A program made the translations under genes and the position numbers. The notes under the pieces were generated by a model that saw only the letters and a list, made by a program, of their open reading frames with translations, had not been told where the DNA came from and did not search any database. Shown here one piece after another: positions 11,435 through 22,584 of a stretch of DNA of 64,000 nt (its first letter is position 1; every line of letters begins with the position of its first letter). This stretch comes from Protopterus annectens (lineage: Eukaryota > Chordata > Ceratodontiformes > Protopteridae). The stretch spans positions 697,140,806-697,204,805 of the forward strand of contig NC_056748.1 in assembly GCF_019279795.1 (NCBI RefSeq), given 5' to 3'.

Positions 11435-12564
11435 GGTATGGTGACCACAGATCTAGTAGAATGGGCTCTAACACAACCTGGAATATCTCCAGTTGATTCA
11501 GATCGTAGACCATATTGATACAGCTAGAAATCCAATTGGAAATAGTAACCTTGGAGACTGGAAGGCCACGCCTGTTCTCAGAAAAGTTGTTGTGACTTAT
11601 GAAATTCCTTAGTCCAATGCAAGAAGAACCAAAGCTGTCTGTGAACATCCAAAGTATGAAGGATATACTACCCTCTGTTGGGAGTAGTAGGGGAAAAACA
11701 CTGGAATCTGAATGCATTGATTCAGGATCGACTCATAGGCAATCTTTGGTAAAAAGGAAGGATTTGTTCTCAGAGATACTCTGTCCTTGTGAAAGGTCAT
11801 ATAAGGAGGACCAATGGGAAGGGCTTGCAATACAGAAACCTTCCTAGTTGAAGTGATAGTGACCAGAAAGGTCATTTTCCAGAACAGAAACATGGGATCA
11901 CAGGAAGTGGCAAGTTCAAAAGGGCTCCGAGTCAGAGAGTGCAGAATCAACGCGAGTTCCCAAGGAGGTGAAGGGTCCTTAACTGGACACAAGGAAGGAA
12001 GACCCCTTTCATAAACTCCTTACAAAGTCTAGATGAAAAGGTGGGTTCAGAGCTCTCATGAAAATTAAAAATAGCTGCAAACTGAAGCTTAATAGTGGAA
12101 AAACTTGCTCTCTCTTGGAAAAGGGAGGACAAAAACAAACGTATATCAGGGACCAAAGCAGAAAAAGGATCCAGATTGCTGTTCCTGGCCCTGATGGAAA
12201 ACATTTTCCATTTACTGCTGTATACTTTCCTGGTAGAAGGTTTTTGGGAGGCCGAAAGGATGTGTTTAATGGGGGATGCTAACCTGGACTGTTTAATTAT
12301 CACTGGAACTAGGGAAACCAAGAGGTTAGGTGAAGGGTCCAAAGGTTTGGAAGAGGGAGCCCTGACAGGTGGGAAATCAGATCTTGATGGGGATCCAGTA
12401 TCCATGGTGGATACTTCAGATGAGAACTGATGAAGGATAACTATGGTTGATGAGGCCAGAAAGAGGCAATGAAGATCAGAGATGTCCTCAGGCATTGAGC
12501 TTTCTGCAGGGCCTTGGGTATTAAGGGGACAGGAGGGTAAGCATAGAGGAGACCCGGAGGCCAA
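11435..12564 (-). pseudogene. D1 tyrosine recombinase, main part
   Basis: From 12,564 down, the N-terminal (core-binding) part reads HILSASQKPSTRKVYSSKWK and IKLQFAAIFNFHESS. The catalytic part follows after frameshifts, with FHKDRVSLRTNPSFLPK, GLPVSKVTISNWISSCINM and the HxxR box as RAHSTRSVVT at about 11,440-11,470. The gene is cut there by the about 9 kb insert, and its last piece is at 2,356-2,455. Active enzymes of this type join the circular DIRS DNA into the genome without target duplication. Confidence 0.8.
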
Positions 12565-14170
12565 TCATGGACTAGAGTGTCCCTTGGAGACTCTCCCTAT
12601 GGGGGGATCATGATGAAATACCTACTGCACTTGTGGTTGATTGGAAAGACAAAAAGGTCTCAGCACAGCTGACCCCACAGGTTGAAAATCTGATTCACCA
12701 CTGAAGGACTGATGGGTCACTCATGAGGACTCAAGATAGATCTGCTGAGCCTGTTGGCCGACATGTTGGAATCTCCGGGCATGTGCATTGCAAGGAGGCA
12801 GCAGCTGGAGGACATAGCCCATTCCCACACTCTCATGGCCTCTCTGTACAATGGGTAAGAGCGTGTTCCCCTTGTTTGTTGACATACCAGACAACAGACA
12901 TGTTGTCTATCTGAATTGCAATCATCCCTCGAGGGAGGCAGTCCTGGAAGGCTTGCAATGATAGGAGAACTGCCCTCAGCTCTAGGACGTTTATATGCAA
13001 CTTGGTCTCTACTGGGGACCACGTGCCTTGGACGGTCTTCCCTGAAAATGCCCCCTCCACCACAGAAGACAACCATTTGTGGTCACAGTGGGCAGGGGGA
13101 GAGAAAAGGGCCTGCCTAAGTAGAGATTCTGTAAATGAAGCCACTCACTGGAGGTGACGTCTACACACAGATGTCAGTTTTATGTTCATAGACAGAGGAT
13201 GAAGAGGAGACCATTAGACCGCTAAGGTCCATTGTAACACCAGCATGTGATACCTGGCCAGAGGAACAAGGAAAATGGTCGAGGCCATGGAAGAGAGAGT
13301 ACGAAGAACTAAATAAACTGAGGGGCAAGTCATGTCCAAAATCTGAGTGACCCGTTCCCGTATCAACTGGATTCTGCACAAAGGCAGAGTTGCAATCTCC
13401 GACATGGAGTTGAACTGAACTCCTATGAACTCCAACCATTGTGTGGGGATGTTGCTAGGTTGACAGTTATAACCAGCTGATGGAAGAGGGTAAGAAGATA
13501 TTGAACCACCTGTGTCAGTTGATTTCTCGAAGGAGCTGAGAGGAGCCAATCATCAAGGTACAGAAAGACCTCGAACCCCTGCAGATGCAGGTGAGCCACT
13601 ACCACTTCCATGCATTTGGTAAACATCCGGGGCTCTGAACTGATAATGACTGGCCCCTAGCTGAAAGCAAAGATGTCTCCTGGAATGCCTGTCTATCTTG
13701 ATGTGATAGTAGGCGTCCTGGAGATCTACTGAGCACATCAATAGTCCCTGCATAATAGTGGCAGAATGGACTGAGCAGTGACCATCAGTAACTTTGACTT
13801 CTTGACTGAAAGATTGCGCTCGCTGAGATCGAAAAATAGGATGTAGGCCCCACATCTTTTTTGTCACTAAAAAGAAGCGAGAGTAAGTACCAGATCTTCT
13901 TTGTCCTGCTGGGACCTCTTGAATGGCTCTTTTTAGAAGATGTTGAACTTCTTAGAGGTCCAACTCCCTCTGACTGGGTGGAATGTCGGGGAGATAACTT
14001 CTCACTGGAGAGGGTTCTGAAAAGGGAATGAAGTAGCCCCTGTAAACGATGTTTAACACCCGCTGATCAGAAGTGATTTTTGTCCAGGCTAGTGGGTGTA
14101 GGGAATGTGACCCCTGACTGCCTCCTGGGAAGAGCAGCTGGGCAACACTTCAGGAGTGTCTAAAGAGCTG
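12565..14170 (-). pseudogene. D1 reverse transcriptase-RNase H
   Basis: Pieces in three frames. They include VTDGHCSVHSATIMQGLLM, DLQDAYYHIKIDRHSRRHL (motif A region), MFTKCMEVVVAHLHLQGFE and the catalytic box in LYLDDWLLSA at about 13,550. RNase H follows with INVLELRAVLLSLQ, IAIQIDNMSVVWYVNKQGE and SANRLSRSI. These carry the Glu and Asp positions expected of RNase H. The YLDD box is intact but at least five frameshifts or stops separate the pieces. It overlaps no other gene here and is followed by YR. Confidence 0.8.
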
Positions 14171-16567
14171 CTCAGAGAAGGGGTCTCTGGAGCCCTGATT
14201 TTGCAGACCCCCCTCCCACCATGAGGGTGTCATTGTCCATTGAAATCTCTTCCCCTACCTCTGGAAGAGGCTTCATCTGGAGTGTCTTGAAAGGGAGGCT
14301 GTGCCTTATGGAACCGCATCTTTTTGGTTCCCCGTTGGGCCTACAAGAAAGACCTCTGGGTGGCCGAACGCTTGATTCCTACTGCAGACAGAGTCTTCCC
14401 TTCCTGCTCGCTGCAGGTCAAAGCATCCTTCACAGAGGGTCCAAAGAGAGTGGAACCATCAAAGAAGGTATTAGTAAACAATGCCTTAATGGGTTCAGCG
14501 AACCCACACAAGCGTGACCAGCCATGATGCCACAAGGGAATGCCTGTGCCAACCACTTGAGAGGTAGCCTCTGCAGCACTGGAGATTAGACTTATCAAGG
14601 AATTTGCCAGAGAGGTCGGAATGGCAAACTTGGGAGACACCTGTCTGAGGTACTCTGCCGGCAATAACTCTGCAAGGGAGTTGGAGAGCTCTTGAACCAA
14701 ATCCCTTTGGAGGAAGACAAAAATGTGCCAAATAGTAGCCCTCAGTCCAAAGGTAGCTAAGGCGTATACCTGCTTCCCAAAATGGTCTACTACCAGAGAG
14801 TATCTGTTCGGAGGATGGAGCTCTGCTAGCTCCTTCTTTGTGGCGGCAGCAACCACGATGGCATAAACTGGTACGCCCTTACTCCAGAATAAACGGTTCG
14901 CAGGGGGGCTAAGCAACTTATTGTCCCTCTTAGGAACTGGCTCCACTGTGACTGGCTCCTTCCAGGCCCTGCTGACAATCAGGACCACCAATTCATCAGC
15001 AGGGGGGGACGTCCAGGAGGTGGACGGTCCTGTCCCTCAGGCCTTCAGAAATACAGAACCCACTGAAGATGGGGATTGCGGAGACCATCCGCCCATTTGT
15101 TTTAGGAGCTCAAGGATGTCTCCAAAGGTGACACTGAGTGGAGATCTGGGGGACCCATCTCCTTCCTCGAGGTCTGTATCCTCAGTGAGGGACTCCACAG
15201 AAAAGTTCGTGCCTCCTCTTGCACTTAATTATATGATGAACCTCCTCCCTCCCTTGGGGGCTCAGGGGAGGATTTGGAAGAGACAGGGACTCCCAGAGGG
15301 GAGGAAACACCCTGAAGGCTTGATAAGGAGGGCTGACCCGGGACAGGATAAGAGGCCTCAGCAGCCAAGGTAGAGAGGAGCTGGGAGGGACCCAGGGGTG
15401 CAGCAGGGGAAACTCCAGACTTGGAGAAGGTCCTTTCTACCACTTGAAAGGTTGAAGGGCTGAAAGTGGGCCCGTCCCCCATGTCCGAGGGCGAAGTCCC
15501 CCGGAGGGGAGGAATGTGCACGGAAACTGCCCCACCAATCTCCAGACGATACCAGTCCAGAGCCAAAAGCCAAAGCACCTAGAGGAAGGGATCGGTCCTA
15601 AAAGATGGTACCAGACCACCACCCACGTAGCCGGTGTCAACAGCTCCAGCACGGGGCTCACCCTGCTCTGTGGGTGGAGGAACAGAATAAGAAGGGGACA
15701 AGAAAGGAGGAATACCCGGCCTTGTTAGAATCTGGCCACAAACTTCCTGGTCCCTGGAACCCAAACTCAAAGGGGTTGGATGAGAAGAACGAGAAGCTGT
15801 AGGGAAGAGGCAGGGAAGAGTCTTCCTTGACCAGAAGGGCAGGGGAAGCCAGAAGACACAACTCCATCTGGGCCTTGAGGAAACCTCTCATCATACTGTC
15901 CATGTCTGATGGTAGAAGACTCCTAGATGACCAAGAGGAGGAAGAGGAGTGAGTGGACTTGGAAGGAAAACTTCCTGACCTACTGCCAGGCTCCGGGGAA
16001 TGGATCCAATGCCTAGGATCCGATGGTGGTCTTTGCTTAGGGGTGGAAGGGGCTGCAGGTTCCCTCCAAGATAATGACTGGATCTGATGATCCTGTCAGA
16101 TCCGAAGTTCTAGAAGGCTCAGCGGCTGGATCTGACAAACCGGTTGGATCTGGGGCCGGCCTCACTTTTGCCGGATCTGACGGCCTCTGATCCGGAGATG
16201 ACCTGGATCCAACTGACAGCTCCATGGCTCTCTACTCTGAAGACCTCGGATCTGAAGCAGACTGGGCTGGGATCAGATCTGGGGACTTAGATCTGACAGC
16301 TGTGGTTTCTTGGCGGGAACTAGCAAGGAAGGGTCTTCCACTTCAGGTCTGAAGATGAAGCTTTAGAGGGGGAAACAAAGGGACCCCCTTGCACCAGACC
16401 CTTAAGGAGCAACTTTTAACAGCACTCCACTAAAGCCCTGGGGTTAAATGTGACACAAATGTCATACTCAACCTCTATGTGCGGAGCTCCCAAGCAATAA
16501 ACACACTCCTTGTGCATATTAGAATAAGGCATTTTCTGACCGTAAGAGGAGCACTATTTAAATCCAT
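14171..16567 (-). pseudogene. D1 gag-like protein
   Basis: The best-preserved part is a 216-codon frame (14,341-14,991) with GIPLWHHGWSRLCGFAEPIK and DGSTLFGPSVKDALTCSEQE. It is homologous to the gag C-terminal half of D2 and D5. The middle (15.9-16.3 kb) is low-complexity and full of GGATCTGA/GGATCCGA-type 8-mers. The N-terminal end at 16,480-16,567 keeps GQKMPY...ECVYCLGAPH, the second half of the Cys/His signature of family gags. The first residues and the start codon are missing because CR1 copy C3 lies there. Confidence 0.75.
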
Positions 16568-18179
16568 GGGTTCATAGGTTGGTACTAGGGTATCGCCTCT
16601 AGGGCCTATACAAGCCTAGCCATAACAATTCCCTAGATATTCCTTCCCACAATATTTACTTACCTGGACCTCTCTCTGGCAGGGAGACTGATGTGATCCC
16701 CGGGGTGAATTTCCTATCTCCCATCCAATCGTCAAGGTTCCTTTTGAAAAGGGACAAGGAGGCGTTCTGCTTAACATGTATGGGCAGTCTATTCCAGAGT
16801 ATGGGGAGTCTCTGGGTCAGGAACCTATCCCTCCAGCATGTTTTGTATATTGTGATGACAAGGTTTAGATCCCTGGAGCGTGTGGCTCTAAGGGATTGGG
16901 ATTCCTCTAAGTGGAGCATGTCCAACAGCTCAGGGTTAAGCAGAGATTGCCTCTGAGTAGGCGATATGCCACAGAGTATAGCTGGAATTTTTTTTAAATT
17001 GTCAGCATAGGGCATCTGCTTTAGGCCTGTGATTCTTTTAGTGAGGTATTTCTGTGGCCTTTCCAGCTGTTGCAGATGTCTTGTGAGGTACATACCAAAC
17101 GGGGCGTTGTACTCTATAATGTGTCTAATGAGGGATGAGTACAGTGGGACAATGACCTCCTTTTTTCTGGATGAAAAGCCCTTAGTGATGAGGTGTGCCA
17201 CATAGGATTTCCTGACTGTTGTGTCGATGCGGTCGAAGGTGAGACCACTGTCCACCTGTGCCCCCAAGTCTCTCATCATACTTTCGGTGTTTAGTGTACT
17301 GCCACCTATGTGGCAATTCATGGGTACATGTTTTTTCCCAGAGGGGATAACTACACATTTCTTGGCATTAAGTTTGAGCCCATGGCTCTGGCACCAAGCA
17401 TCTGTTTCTGTAAGGCCCTTTTGTAGAATATCCACATCATTTGGGGATTCAATAATGGCTCCCAGTTTGCAGTCATCTGCAAACTTTGTTAGCCAGAGTC
17501 CCTTAGTGTTAGCCTGTACTTCAGAGAAGTAGATGCCAAACAAGAGCAGTCCCAGGACTGAACCCTGAGGTACTCCACTTGTCTGGAGCTGGATTTGGAG
17601 TTGGCTACTTTTACAGTCTGGGTTCTGTCAGTAAGCCAATTTGCAACCCATCGAGTGATGTAGGGATTTACGCCCAGCTTAGTAAGTTTATCTATGATTC
17701 CAGAGTGGGGGATGGTGTCGAAGGCCTTGTCGAGGTCCAGATAGGCTATGTGGACCACCTTACCCTCGTCCACAGCTCTGGAGACTGATTCGAAGAAGTC
17801 AATCAGGTTCAGGAGACAAGATCAGCCCTTCACGAACACAAACTGGGTGGGGTCCAGTGTTTGAAGGTTGCCAATGTCTTTGTTTATAAGTTTCATGATA
17901 ATCCATCCCATACCCTTGCAGATCAGACTCGTCAGACTGATGGGATGTTAGCTCCCGGGATCGAAGGTGGATGCCCCTTGTGGAGTGGGATAACTGTAGC
18001 TGTGTGCCACTCAGTGGGCACGAAGCCTGAGGTGAGGCCATGATTAAACATGACACTTAGGTGAGGTGCCAGTTAATTTTGTAGTTCATGTAGTACACAC
18101 CCTGCATGTCATCTGGTCCCATGGATGCTGTATCCTTAGCTTTGGAGAGTGCGGTTTCTACCTGCAGGCCTATCAGACA

Positions 18180-18180
<1 letters not shown>
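16568..18180 (-). pseudogene. CR1-like LINE copy C3 (RT), inserted in the D1 gag
   Basis: On the minus strand the copy begins within the linker just before the RT (ALSKAKDTASMGPDD), so it is strongly 5' truncated. The RT has DLDKAFDTIPHSG, FADD and GLKLNAKKCVVIPSG. The thumb ends at LDDWMGDRKFTPGITSV and the 3' tail reads AACCTATGAACC at 16,568-16,580. Frameshifts are present near 17,480-17,560 and at about 17,800. Its 5' side directly abuts the CA tract at 18,180, and about 35 bp of the D1 gag start (judged against D2) are gone at the junction. Confidence 0.85.

Positions 18181-18263
<83 letters not shown>
18180..18263. repeat. (CA)n microsatellite in the D1 5' leader
   Basis: About 42 CA units; a shorter tract is at 18,345-18,373. 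D2 (36,600-36,613) and D5 (58,748-58,770) have CA tracts at the same place, just upstream of gag, so the tract is probably inherited from the family B leader and expanded here. Confidence 0.85.
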
Positions 18264-18268
<5 letters not shown>

Positions 18269-18544
18269 TTCTCTCTCTAAGACCCTCACTAACTAAGCTA
18301 CGACCACGTATGAAAGCCGTAATGGCTAATGGAAAAGGGAGCAAAAGCCCACACACACACACACACACACACAAATAAACTAAATAACTACGGGGAGGGA
18401 GGTTCTACAGTATAACAGATAACTAACTAAACTGCCCTACACTAAACACTACCAACTAGAAGAACTTTAAGAAAAAAAAATTGAAAAAAAGATTGAAAAG
18501 TTTTACTTGGCTAGCCAGAGCCAGTAGGAATATGTCTACACCAC

Positions 18545-18705
18545 AAGCATGGCAAACAAGATCTGGGGATTAGAGAGCAGCAGGACATTATGGGAGAGGG
18601 AGGAGCCAGAGCCTTGGAAGCATCTGTTGTATTTTTTGCCAGCTCAGATCCGAGGTCAGATCCAAGACCCTGTGGTGATGAATGAAGACACAGATAACAT
18701 CAGAT
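18545..18705. repeat. D1 right inverted terminal repeat
   Basis: Inverse of the left end at 1,900-2,060. It includes the AAACAAGATCTGGGG-type inner block shared with D5 (58,990-59,006) and, in related form, D2. The outer limit at CAGAT (18,705) is set by comparison with the internal complementary region at 2,223. Confidence 0.8.
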
Positions 18706-20390
18706 ACACAGTTATAATGTGGGGTGGCAGCACAGTTCCTAGAAATAAGTCTACTCACAGTCTGATTAAATGCTAAATCTTTAAAGCATAAATATTGGTT
18801 TAAGTTTTTTCCTTTTTTATATATAAAATTAAGTTTTTCTCCTACTACTTTCATAAGCTCATTATCAGAACATAGGATAGCCCAATTTATTTGAATTATT
18901 GCTTTCACCTGAGTGGTATGTCTGTTAGGTTTTGTTATATATCCCACTGAGCATTTACTTCTACTTTTAACATCAGTAGCAGCTGTGTGTATTGTATTAC
19001 TACCAAACAAATAAGGCCTACCCTTGTTTTTACACTCTGCATTCACTAAACGGATATTATCTTCTATAATTTTCTGATCATATCCTCTAAGATAAAGTTT
19101 GCTGCCATATTACTTATTTCATTCAGAAATGCATCATCAGACACATTCAATCTACTTCCATGGCGGAGCTGACTTTTAACCACACTTCTATAAGTATGTC
19201 TCAGTTGCATACGGTTGTCATAAATGTATTGAGCGGTTTGTAAATTCCTTCTATGTATGGTGGTAGGAAAAGTATTGTCCGTATACATAACAGTAATACC
19301 TAAAAATGTTATTCTCTCTGAAAAGAAATTCAGTTCAAAATCTAAAAAGTAGTTTCACTCAACTCTTTAACAAATAATTTAAGGTTTTCAATGCTCCCGG
19401 TCCATAGAAGAAATGTATCATCCATGAATTGTTTATAGAAAGTTAAATTGTTTTTCTGATACCCAACTGGAGTCCCTTCCATATCAAAAATGTACATTTC
19501 TTCCCATTTTGAGAGTACCAAACTCGCATAACTGTTAGCTACTGGAGTGCCCACTGCTACTCCTAGGAGCTGATGGAAGAAATCATTGTTAAATCTTGGA
19601 CGTCGAATATGTGCTATGTGCACACAGAAATTCTCTAATAAATGGAACCCCTATATCATTGAGAATAACTGTAAACAATGACTTTACATCCAAGGTGACC
19701 AAAATCAAATTATCATCATGTATTTTCCCCTATGAGAAATTATGCAAAGCAGCAAGGAAATAATTTGTGTCCCTAATGTAGGTGTTACTATACATAAGTA
19801 GGTCATGTAACTGGTTCTCTACATACTTCAATAAAGCTGTGGTAGCCCACTGGCTACCAGAGACAATGGGTCTCATAGGTGGATTGCCCAAGCTCTTATG
19901 CATCTTCAGTAAACCATAAAAAATTGGACTAGCTACATATAAATAATTATACACCTCAGGTGTAACAAATGAATCCATTAACAGATCATATAAAAATGTT
20001 TTGATTTTATGAGTAACATTACTGTCAACTTTACTATTTGTTTTTAAAAGTGTTATGATCTGAGAGAAGCGTATATATGAAATCATTATATTGAGCAGTA
20101 TCCATTACCACCACTTTACCATCTCTGTCTGCTTGTTTTATAATAATGTTATTTCTTCTACTTAAAACAAGTAATACTCTTCTTTCATTCTCATTTAAAT
20201 TATAATACTTATAATTCTCATTAGTTCCAAAAAACATTTTATATAAACAATTCTCACACATTTTATAAAATGGTTTTACAGTTGGGGTACTGTTGGATAT
20301 GAAAGTACTAGAGCGTTTTAAAAGTTTGTTGTCATCAGAAATAGCATTTTTATATACAACTTTAAGGTCTAAATTTCGTACAAACATCCT
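18706..20390 (-). pseudogene. Penelope-like element, reverse transcriptase part (split gene, 5' piece)
   Basis: The N-terminal block has IIIKQADRDGKVVVMDTAQY (the K-ADKGG-VV-MD signature). Next is FYGLLKMHKSLGNPPMRPIV. RT motif A is VTLDVKSLFTV at about 19,690, then GVAVGTPVANSYASLVLSKW. The catalytic box is in YKQFMDDTFLLWTG at about 19,430. The C-terminal linker has EKLNFIYKKGKNLNQYL and a cysteine-containing end (SRNCAATPHYNC) at 18,720. Both catalytic aspartates survive, but stops and frameshifts split the frame into at least five pieces. The GIY-YIG part has been moved to 1,553-1,899 by insertion of D1. Such elements copy by target-primed reverse transcription. Confidence 0.85.
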
Positions 20391-20728
20391 GAGTTCGGTT
20401 AAACAATCATATACACAGACAACCCTCTACTAATAACACAGTCTATTACAGAGTGCAACAGATGCATTTACAACAAGAATCTAGAATCCATGCTCTCTCT
20501 CACTCAAAGGAGTAACACGAAGAAGGCTGTTAACTCACCCACCACTATATATTCACATAGTATCACGACTCATACACATACCAGTACTCAAACACAGTAG
20601 GCAAACACGTAAGTTCACATACATGGTGATTCTCTCGAAACACTTGCAGAAACACTAAAGACCTCCAAAACACAAGTCTGCTACAGCTAACATAGTCTCC
20701 ACAGCGCGTTTATATCACGTTATCGAAA
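20391..20728. other. 5' flank of the Penelope-like element
   Basis: No gene seen. The probable start of the Penelope ORF is the methionine at about 20,387 (MFVRNLDLKVVYKN). The DNA here may be its leader. Confidence 0.4.
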
Positions 20729-21314
20729 GATGAAAATAGCGAACGCTATTTCATCGGCCCCAAAACATCTAAACATGAAAATATCGAACATTAAGAACAG
20801 CAAATTTTTTCCCATGGAAAAAATTTGCTGCTCCGAAACACAAACACACAACACAAGCACATCAAACAAACAGCAACCACACACATACACTTAAATTCCT
20901 ACATCTAACGCTACACTAAACTAAACATACACTACTATCTATCCACTTACCTTAACCCAAACCCTAACCCTAAGGTCCGTCACTATCGCACACTCACCTA
21001 ACCCGGGCCCTAACTCACTTATACCACCCCAAACCATAAAGTCTGTCACTATCGCACACATGCCTAACCCGTGCCCTAACCCTAACTCACTTAACCTGCC
21101 TCTAACCCTAACGTACAAACAATCGCGCACTTACCTGAACCCAACCCATAACTTTCCACCACAACGCTAAGAATAGCGAAGCCACAGGAATGGCCAACCA
21201 AATTCTTTCCCGAGGAAAGAATTTGCTGTACTGCAACTTCGCTATTCTTAGCGTTTGCTGAATAGTGTTCAATATCAGAACATTCGAAGTCTTAATACTT
21301 CAATGTTCTGATAT
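20729..21314. repeat. Cluster of strong palindromes
   Basis: At least five foldbacks are readable. (1) 20,729-20,755, arms GATGAAAATAGCG / CGCTATTTCATC. (2) 20,799-20,829, 14-bp perfect arms AGCAAATTTTTTCC around a 3-base loop. (3) 21,163-21,181 with 21,237-21,255, 19-bp perfect arms AACGCTAAGAATAGCGAAG. (4) 21,200-21,224, 11-bp perfect arms AAATTCTTTCC nested inside (3). (5) 21,272-21,314, near-perfect arms starting ATATCAGAACATT. Palindromes (2) and (4), and the AATAGCGAA words in (1) and (3), are related, which suggests two diverged copies of one unit. Confidence 0.8.
20930..21145. repeat. TAACCC-rich tandem repeat
   Basis: About three imperfect copies of a 60-70 bp unit built from CCTAACCC, CCCTAACTCACTTA and TCACTATCGCACAC, lying between two of the palindrome groups. 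It resembles interstitial telomere-like DNA (vertebrate telomere unit TTAGGG/CCCTAA), but the unit is longer and interspersed. Confidence 0.75.
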
Positions 21315-21397
21315 AGACCCTCCACAGCACCTATGACACATACCAACACCAGTCTCTCACTCACCAAGCCCGTAAGGCGTAACACGTGGCACTCAAA

Positions 21398-22020
21398 AAA
21401 CAAGTTTTCTTGCCAATGGAGATTCAATAGTGAGACACATGGATGTCCCACTAACCAGGTTGGACAAAGAGAAAGTCATGGTCAGCTGCCTGTTCTGTGC
21501 CAGGACTCGCCAAATCACGCATGCACTCAGGTCTCTCAGCAAGTACTGTTATGACTCTGTCATAATTCATGTTGGTGTGAATGACCTGAGACGTACCTTG
21601 CTGGACTACATAGACAGAGACATTGTTGAGCTCTCCAAGTATGCATGCCAGGTAAGTATGCCCCTATCTTTGAGCAGTATACTACCCCCACATAGAATGA
21701 TGCCACAGAATAAACAAAAAAAGATTGAGTTCAATAATTAGCTTAGTTTTTGATGTCATTCCAAGGGGATGCAGTTCCTGTCTGCCTGGGAAACCATGGT
21801 CGACAAACCTCGCTGCTTTGCCAGAGACGGTTTGCAACTGGCATCCCTAGGCTATCGACTGTTGGCAAAGGCTCTTGCCTCCCCCATAGTGCCTTTTTTA
21901 GGCAAGGTTTCGAAAACAACATTACCGACATGAAATTAACCAATCAGAGCAAAAATAGGGGTCATGCTGCTAAATGCTAAGAGCTTAAACCAAACACTGC
22001 ACTCCCTGGCCTTGTTTAGT
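21398..22020 (+). pseudogene. CR1-type LINE ORF1 esterase and endonuclease start
   Basis: The frame starting at about 21,398 reads FLANGDSIVRHMDVPLTR and then DSVIIHVGVNDLRRT. These are the GDS and the G-N-D blocks of the SGNH-hydrolase (esterase-like) domain found in CR1 ORF1 proteins. After an in-frame stop (TAG at about 21,739) it continues as WETMVDKPRCFARDGLQLA, the block with the catalytic Asp (and a Gln where His is usual). Further stops lead to KIGVMLLNAKSLNQTLHSL, which looks like the beginning of the ORF2 endonuclease. It is a 5' fragment of an old LINE, with the rest missing. It may or may not be the same family as C1-C4, which are all truncated before this region. Confidence 0.7.
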
Positions 22021-22374
22021 TGAATTCTGGTGGTTGGCAAAAAAACAGTTACTAGAAAATGGAAATTGAAGTGTAACACAACTGTATTTGAAGTACTGAA
22101 TACTGTAACAGAAATAAAAGTACATGAAGTGGGATCTTTTGTAAACGGTAGGAACAAATTACGTAGAAAAATGGAAATTTTGGGAACCATACATGCAAAA
22201 TAATGTTTTGGAAGACGACTGAGATTTAAAGGAATGCAGTAATTGAGCAGCTTATGCAATACTGGACTGATGATAGTTACATACAAAAACAAGAATGTGA
22301 TGTATATTTGTAAGTAGGAACATATTAATATGGTTTGTTTTCTTTTACATAATATACATCTCTCTAAGTCTTGA

Positions 22375-22584
22375 GTGATAACTCAAATAAGGTGTTAAAA
22401 AATTGCCTCTGTTAAACTCGATACGCCCCCTGAGTTGCTTCTTTAGATTTATAAGGGAATTTTTACCTTGCTGGTCATTGTACTTCCTAATTTTTGTCAT
22501 GATTTTCTTCCTTTTGTTGTATGACATACTGATGTTTGGATTCCACCAGGGTGGCTCATCTTTTTAGTTAGTCCTGTACTTGTT
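22375..22584 (-). pseudogene. LINE B1, linker between endonuclease and RT
   Basis: The minus-strand frame has DEPPWWNPNISMSYNKRKK and NSLINLKKQLRGRIEF, equivalent to the PVWWTPAINKLYNRRRK linker of the CR1 copies but from a different, older family. It continues the endonuclease fragment at 25,021-25,510, from which it was separated by C4. Confidence 0.7.

Larger units (their letters stand above)
1900..18705 (-). mobile_element. DIRS retrotransposon D1 (family B), interrupted
   Basis: The termini at about 1,900 and 18,705 are inverted repeats of each other, and both abut the same split Penelope-like gene, so they belong to one insertion. The element's own DNA is 1,900-2,455, 11,435-16,567 and 18,181-18,705, together about 6.2 kb, equal to intact-length copy D2. 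The rest is inserted DNA: an about 9 kb block (2,456-11,434) inside the recombinase gene, and a CR1 LINE (16,568-18,180) near the start of gag. Order on the minus strand is right ITR, gag, RT-RNase H, YR, ICR, left ITR. All genes carry stops and frameshifts. Confidence 0.85.

Noticed and set aside
18180..18373. CA repeats as a CRISPR-like or functional array
   Set aside because: Plain dinucleotide microsatellite with no spacers; the eukaryotic context excludes CRISPR.
20400..20760. Hammerhead ribozyme in the Penelope leader
   Set aside because: GATGAAA occurs on the minus strand but the CTGATGA core and paired GAAA are not in place.
21649..21660. Consensus splice donor after an open frame
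   Set aside because: The esterase frame continues straight through it to further conserved blocks, so it is coding sequence of a LINE ORF1, not an exon edge.
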